The translations under genes were made by a program, and so were the position numbers. A stretch of 64,000 nucleotides of DNA from Halodesulfovibrio spirochaetisodalis (GTDB lineage: Bacteria > Desulfobacterota > Desulfovibrionia > Desulfovibrionales > Desulfovibrionaceae): assembly GCF_001672295.1 (NCBI RefSeq), contig NZ_JXMS01000015.1, positions 19,134 through 83,133 of the forward strand. The letters are read 5' to 3'. A model generated the notes under the pieces. That model did not search any database, was not told the origin of the DNA, and was given only the letters and a program-made list of their open reading frames with translations. How positions within the stretch are numbered: the first letter of the stretch is position 1; each line of letters starts with the position of its first letter. Positions 60,375 to 64,000 of this stretch are shown piece by piece.

Positions 60375-62810
60375 CTAGCGGATACCGCATCCACCACAAC
60401 GGATAGACTTTGCATGCAGGCGTGACTGAACATAGCGAGCTAACGCCGACACAGCTCTGTCTGCAGTCTGGAAGACTGGAATACCTGCTTCATTCAATGC
60501 TTCACGCATTGGTTCGAACAACATACCGCCGTCGGATGCGCATACGAGTGGCTTGTCTGACTGCTTGGCAAGTTCCATTGCACGGGAAAGGATGCTCTTT
60601 TCATTGTGCATGCTGAACGGATCGCCCTGCTCTGTATCCAGAGACTGCATGACTGGGCTGAGTGGAGTCAGCGCAAGCACAACTGCATCAACGGTTGGTT
60701 CATCCAGCATAATTTTTGCGACTTCAACGTGGAGTTCGTCATCCCCTGCCGGAGTCAAATCCATCGGGTTTGACACGGAGACGAGTGATTCCAGACGCTT
60801 TTCTTTAAGAAGAGTACGGAACCCGTTTGCTGCTTTTTCAGAAAACGGTGCGAGCTTCATGGTAAATGTGCCCACATCAATGCTGTCCGCCATGCTTACT
60901 GCTTCAAACCCTGCACCACTGATGGCACCTAATCGATTACCTTCAACTTTTTTTGAATGCAGTGTTTCTGCTAACACAAACAGATCCTGAAACTGTTCTA
61001 CAGTCTGGGCTACCACGGCACCTGCTTGACGCACACAGCTTTCTGCAACCATGTAGTCACCGGCAAGTGATGCGGTATGTCCGCTTGTTGCAGACTTTCC
61101 TTCCGGTGTTCGACCAGCTTTGTAGAATACAACTTCTTTGCCTGCCATAACGGCTTCACGCACTGAACGACAGAATGCCAATCCATCGAGATCATTAAAG
61201 CCTTCAGCGTAGACAGCAATAACATCCACGTTGTCATCATCTTTAAGGTAGGTAACCATGTCGCCCAAAGTAAGGTCAGTCTGATTTCCCATTGAGATCA
61301 TGTAATTCGGGGAAAGATGCGGGTAGCGGCTGAGACCGAAGAGCATGAATGCTCCGCTCTGGCTGACTAGTGCTGCCCGGCGTGGAGTTCCAAGCCCGTT
61401 ACGTGGAAATTTGTTTTCAGGAATAAACCATGTATTGTATCCGCCCGGACGGGAAACAATCCCCATGCAGTTCGCACCGATAAAAACCGGTCCGCCATCG
61501 CTGGATTCATGCGCCTTATTGATATCGGCAATAACCTTCTGCGCACGCTCGTAACTTTCTTCTGTTTCTCCAAGGCCACCGGCGATCAACATGACGCTGT
61601 TGGCTGCATCTTTTTCGATAACTTCGTCGACAACTACAGGAATATGCTGGGCTGGAACCGCCACAACAAGCATATCGAGTTTTCCGTCTGTATCTATGGA
61701 GGGGATGCAACGCACACCGTCAATTTCTTCGCAACCGTCGCGGATAATGCGAACCTGCTCTTTTGGGTATCCTTCTGCCAGAACGTTGCGCAGGATAATA
61801 CGCCCAAAATTTTCACGGGATGCTGACACACCAATAATGCCAATCGTATCAGGGTGCAGCAAATTTTTGATTTTTGCTACAGGGCGCGGTGTTGTTGCTT
61901 TTTCAGGCAAGGAAAATTTACAAAGTCCATCCAGTGGAACCATAAGGAAATCAGTAAAAGCAAACGGGTTGATTTCAAATTCATCAATGATGAATGGTGC
62001 CTCTGGGTTCGTCGGGGAGTAGTAGTTTGCAAGCAGAATGCAGGCATCAAAACATTCAAGAAGTTGATCATCAGAAACTATGCGTTCCTGCCCACGGGTG
62101 CGACCTGCCAATTTCTCAAATGAAATTGTCTGCCTGAAATAGCTAAAAAAGGATTCACCGTCTGTCAGCTTCGTAGAGGCTGCGACTATTGCCTGACTTT
62201 TCTTAAAGCGTTCTGCATAGAGTTCCGCATCAGTTCCACCGAGCCCTGCGCTCAGTACCATACCGAACTCTCGTGTACGTCTGATACCTACAATGAGTTC
62301 ATTACCAAATGCATCAGAATCAGGCGGCATAAATTGAACAAGCAGTACTCCAGTCAAATCAAGAGCAATTGCTTCTTCCAGAGCTGTACCGGAGAGGCCA
62401 GCATACTCAGCCGGAGAGGCATCAGGATGTCTTTCAATCCAACGGGCGTATTTTTCGGGAACTTCATACATCATACGACGCCAAGCAGAGCGAATTTTAC
62501 TAGGCTCGCGCTCTACGATACGCACACCACCGACCTCTGTTTTATGCACAATGGTAGGCGATACAATCTTCAGCACGATTTTTTCCCCGGGGATGCTCAT
62601 CAGGTCGTCATCTGATGGCCGTGTCCCCCGCGGGATAAGTTTTACCTGTGGAGGCGTTTCTGAGCCGATACTCTCCATAACACGATACACTTCGTGTTCG
62701 AACAAGGAGGTTCTTCCCTCTGCATGCGCCTGTGTAAAAATCTCAGTAATCGCGTCAAAATTAATTTTAGCGGTAGTCTTCGCGTGCGAAAAGGCGTCGT
62801 AATTCTGCAT
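60375..62810 (-). CDS. ADP-forming acyl-CoA synthetase (fused subunits)
   Basis: This 811-aa protein makes ATP from acyl-CoA, ADP and phosphate (or the reverse). An ATP-grasp-like beta part (about 10-300; IVSPTIVHKTEVGGVRI) comes first. The CoA-binding/ligase part follows (about 315-800) with IGVSASRENFGR, the phospho-His motif SGHTASLAGD, GANCMGI and ISGAGFEAV. This beta-alpha order is one of the known arrangements. The last residues contain a CGGCG cluster of unclear meaning. The gene starts at the stop of an IclR regulator gene (TAATG overlap), so expression is coupled. Confidence 0.92.
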   Translation of the reverse strand: MQNYDAFSHAKTTAKINFDAITEIFTQAHAEGRTSLFEHEVYRVMESIGSETPPQVKLIPRGTRPSDDDLMSIPGEKIVLKIVSPTIVHKTEVGGVRIVEREPSKIRSAWRRMMYEVPEKYARWIERHPDASPAEYAGLSGTALEEAIALDLTGVLLVQFMPPDSDAFGNELIVGIRRTREFGMVLSAGLGGTDAELYAERFKKSQAIVAASTKLTDGESFFSYFRQTISFEKLAGRTRGQERIVSDDQLLECFDACILLANYYSPTNPEAPFIIDEFEINPFAFTDFLMVPLDGLCKFSLPEKATTPRPVAKIKNLLHPDTIGIIGVSASRENFGRIILRNVLAEGYPKEQVRIIRDGCEEIDGVRCIPSIDTDGKLDMLVVAVPAQHIPVVVDEVIEKDAANSVMLIAGGLGETEESYERAQKVIADINKAHESSDGGPVFIGANCMGIVSRPGGYNTWFIPENKFPRNGLGTPRRAALVSQSGAFMLFGLSRYPHLSPNYMISMGNQTDLTLGDMVTYLKDDDNVDVIAVYAEGFNDLDGLAFCRSVREAVMAGKEVVFYKAGRTPEGKSATSGHTASLAGDYMVAESCVRQAGAVVAQTVEQFQDLFVLAETLHSKKVEGNRLGAISGAGFEAVSMADSIDVGTFTMKLAPFSEKAANGFRTLLKEKRLESLVSVSNPMDLTPAGDDELHVEVAKIMLDEPTVDAVVLALTPLSPVMQSLDTEQGDPFSMHNEKSILSRAMELAKQSDKPLVCASDGGMLFEPMREALNEAGIPVFQTADRAVSALARYVQSRLHAKSIRCGGCGIR

Positions 62811-63589
62811 TATATTTCATCCACAAATTTTGGCTGTGCCCTGTAGCCCATTTGCACAGAAATCTCTGATGCAACGTCCAGGAGCCGGTTTGCAAAGCTT
62901 GTAATATCTGTTTCCGGGCCAATAATATCGCTGGTGCCACTCACGCTAATTGCTCCAATAACCTTACCATCTACCCCCAAGACAGGTGCACCGATTGTAT
63001 TCAGGTGAATAAGAGTTTCACCGAATACCAAAGAGTAGCCACGCTCACGTGTTGCGCTTATCTCTTCATGCAGTTCCACCGGGTCAGTAAGAGTTTTAGG
63101 TGTGTAGGGAAGCAATTGTACGGTAGCTAAGTGTTCCACAAGCTCACGCATTGGAAGCTGTGACAGGATTGCCCTGCCCATACCTGTGCAATAAGCAGGA
63201 ACAGTCGGGCCGATGTAAGAAGAAGGATGCCATTCCTGATGATCTGTGCTCAGTGTGGTCAAAATCGCATTATGGTACAGCACACCAACCCTCCCAATCG
63301 TATTGGAATGCTGGGCAAGGTAGGTAACAGGTGTCGCAGCCTTACGGTTTAGCTCATAGGTTGCGGACTGTAACGATCCGAGTTCCATGAGCTTCAAGCC
63401 TAATTTATATTCTTTGGTCGCAGGATCCTGCGCCAGATAGTCACTATTCGCTAGTGCTTTCACAATGCCGTGCGTTGTACCGATTGCAAGATCAAGAGTC
63501 TTAGCAATATCGCTCACACGCCAGCTTGGATGTTCAAAAGTAAACAACCCGAGCACTCGGGTTGCACGTTCAATAGATTGTTGGGACAT
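62810..63589 (-). CDS. IclR-family transcriptional regulator
   Basis: This 259-aa protein has an N-terminal winged helix (VLGLFTFEHPSWRVSDIAKTL, THGIVKALANSDYL) and a C-terminal effector domain (VPAYCTGMGRAILSQL, GYSLVFGETL, GAISVSG). It probably controls the acyl-CoA synthetase gene, whose start codon overlaps this stop. The ATG at 63589 (MSQQSIERATRV) has GAGGAAG upstream; a GTG at 63595 would be too close to it. Confidence 0.92.
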   Translation of the reverse strand: MSQQSIERATRVLGLFTFEHPSWRVSDIAKTLDLAIGTTHGIVKALANSDYLAQDPATKEYKLGLKLMELGSLQSATYELNRKAATPVTYLAQHSNTIGRVGVLYHNAILTTLSTDHQEWHPSSYIGPTVPAYCTGMGRAILSQLPMRELVEHLATVQLLPYTPKTLTDPVELHEEISATRERGYSLVFGETLIHLNTIGAPVLGVDGKVIGAISVSGTSDIIGPETDITSFANRLLDVASEISVQMGYRAQPKFVDEI

Positions 63590-64000
63590 AGCCACTTCCT
63601 CGACATTATCGAATTGTTTTCAAAAAAGTATACATTCCCTCAAGCTGCTGTCAACGCAACGCTGCAAGCGTGCATGCCATCGTCATATTTTTTGAATTTA
63701 CAATACATATAAAACAAAAATGAATTTCTCATTGCGGCAATAGTTTTTTAGCGACAAAAATTCATAATTGTAAAAAAAATGCCATGTCAAAATCGTAAAA
63801 TGTTAAAATATTGCATGACACTGTTCATACTTTTTAACTGTCGACATGTGTACTCTGATGTTCTGCTTAGAAACTTTTTGAAAAAAAACTGTAGAAAAAA
63901 AAAGAAAGACACTTTTTTTTCCCATTCATTCGCTGTAAGCACGTACTAACATAGCTGTGAATAAAAAAAATTTTTTTATAAAACTTTAACGCATGTTCAG
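63590..64000. other. AT-rich end of window, no gene seen
   Basis: This region holds many A- and T-runs and no credible coding frame. It should contain the promoter of the IclR gene and perhaps of a gene beyond the right edge. Confidence 0.4.

Overview
The window is a chromosomal segment of an anaerobic, Gram-negative, motile bacterium. It most likely belongs to the Desulfovibrionaceae; a marine, moderate-GC genus such as Halodesulfovibrio is an informed guess. Support comes from gene content: DctP-type TRAP transport, a metabolosome locus with PduS/PduT-like electron-transfer parts, an exported superoxide reductase, large Cache-type chemoreceptors, an amidohydrolase-pyrB-pyrC cluster, and a GC-rich intergenic repeat family beside gene ends. 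No rRNA, tRNA, CRISPR array, transposase or prophage was seen.

Region A (1-13300), sensing and uptake. A chemoreceptor is followed by a two-gene phosphorelay on the minus strand: a giant hybrid kinase with a periplasmic solute-binding sensor, and a sigma54-type response regulator. Divergently from these lies a TRAP transporter (dctPQM). Its upstream region has a -24/-12 promoter and three evenly spaced GRGAC-N6-GTCYC inverted repeats that look like enhancer sites. A nitrilase-family amidohydrolase follows.

Region B (13314-24126), a bacterial microcompartment (BMC). A ten-gene minus-strand operon encodes a EutQ-like cupin, EutD phosphotransacetylase, three BMC-H shell proteins, a PduT-like BMC-T, a PduS/RnfC-like flavo-Fe/S protein, EutN/CcmL, a CoA-acylating aldehyde dehydrogenase with an N-terminal encapsulation helix, and EutJ. 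Divergently, behind a near-perfect sigma54 promoter, lies an amidohydrolase-2-like protein with a C-terminal encapsulation helix. That protein lacks most of the usual metal ligands. An iron alcohol dehydrogenase follows. No B12-dependent lyase, glycyl-radical enzyme or ammonia lyase is present. The amidohydrolase-like protein is therefore the best candidate for the aldehyde-generating signature enzyme. This is the most interesting system here. The inferred core is substrate to aldehyde, then acyl-CoA, then acyl-phosphate plus ATP, with the alcohol dehydrogenase recycling NAD+.

Region C (25024-36594), envelope and accessory functions: O-antigen ligase-like protein, glycosyltransferase, periplasmic GlpQ, GalE, two tandem aldo/keto reductases, a membrane metallophosphoesterase, cyclopropane fatty acid synthase and a second chemoreceptor.

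Region D (37037-64000), mostly housekeeping: an amidohydrolase (possibly aminofutalosine deaminase) with pyrB and pyrC, a Tat-exported superoxide reductase, an unknown membrane protein, a degenerate tRNA-nucleotidyltransferase/HD protein, argP/argO, moeA, a YmdB-like phosphodiesterase, tyrS, glgP, a DEAD-box helicase, a TrhP-like U32 protein, a PHP phosphatase, a Trm112-like protein, two Hsp20 proteins, a YfcE-like phosphodiesterase, a Dus enzyme and an IclR regulator coupled to an ADP-forming acyl-CoA synthetase. Dispersed and tandem intergenic repeats are frequent here.
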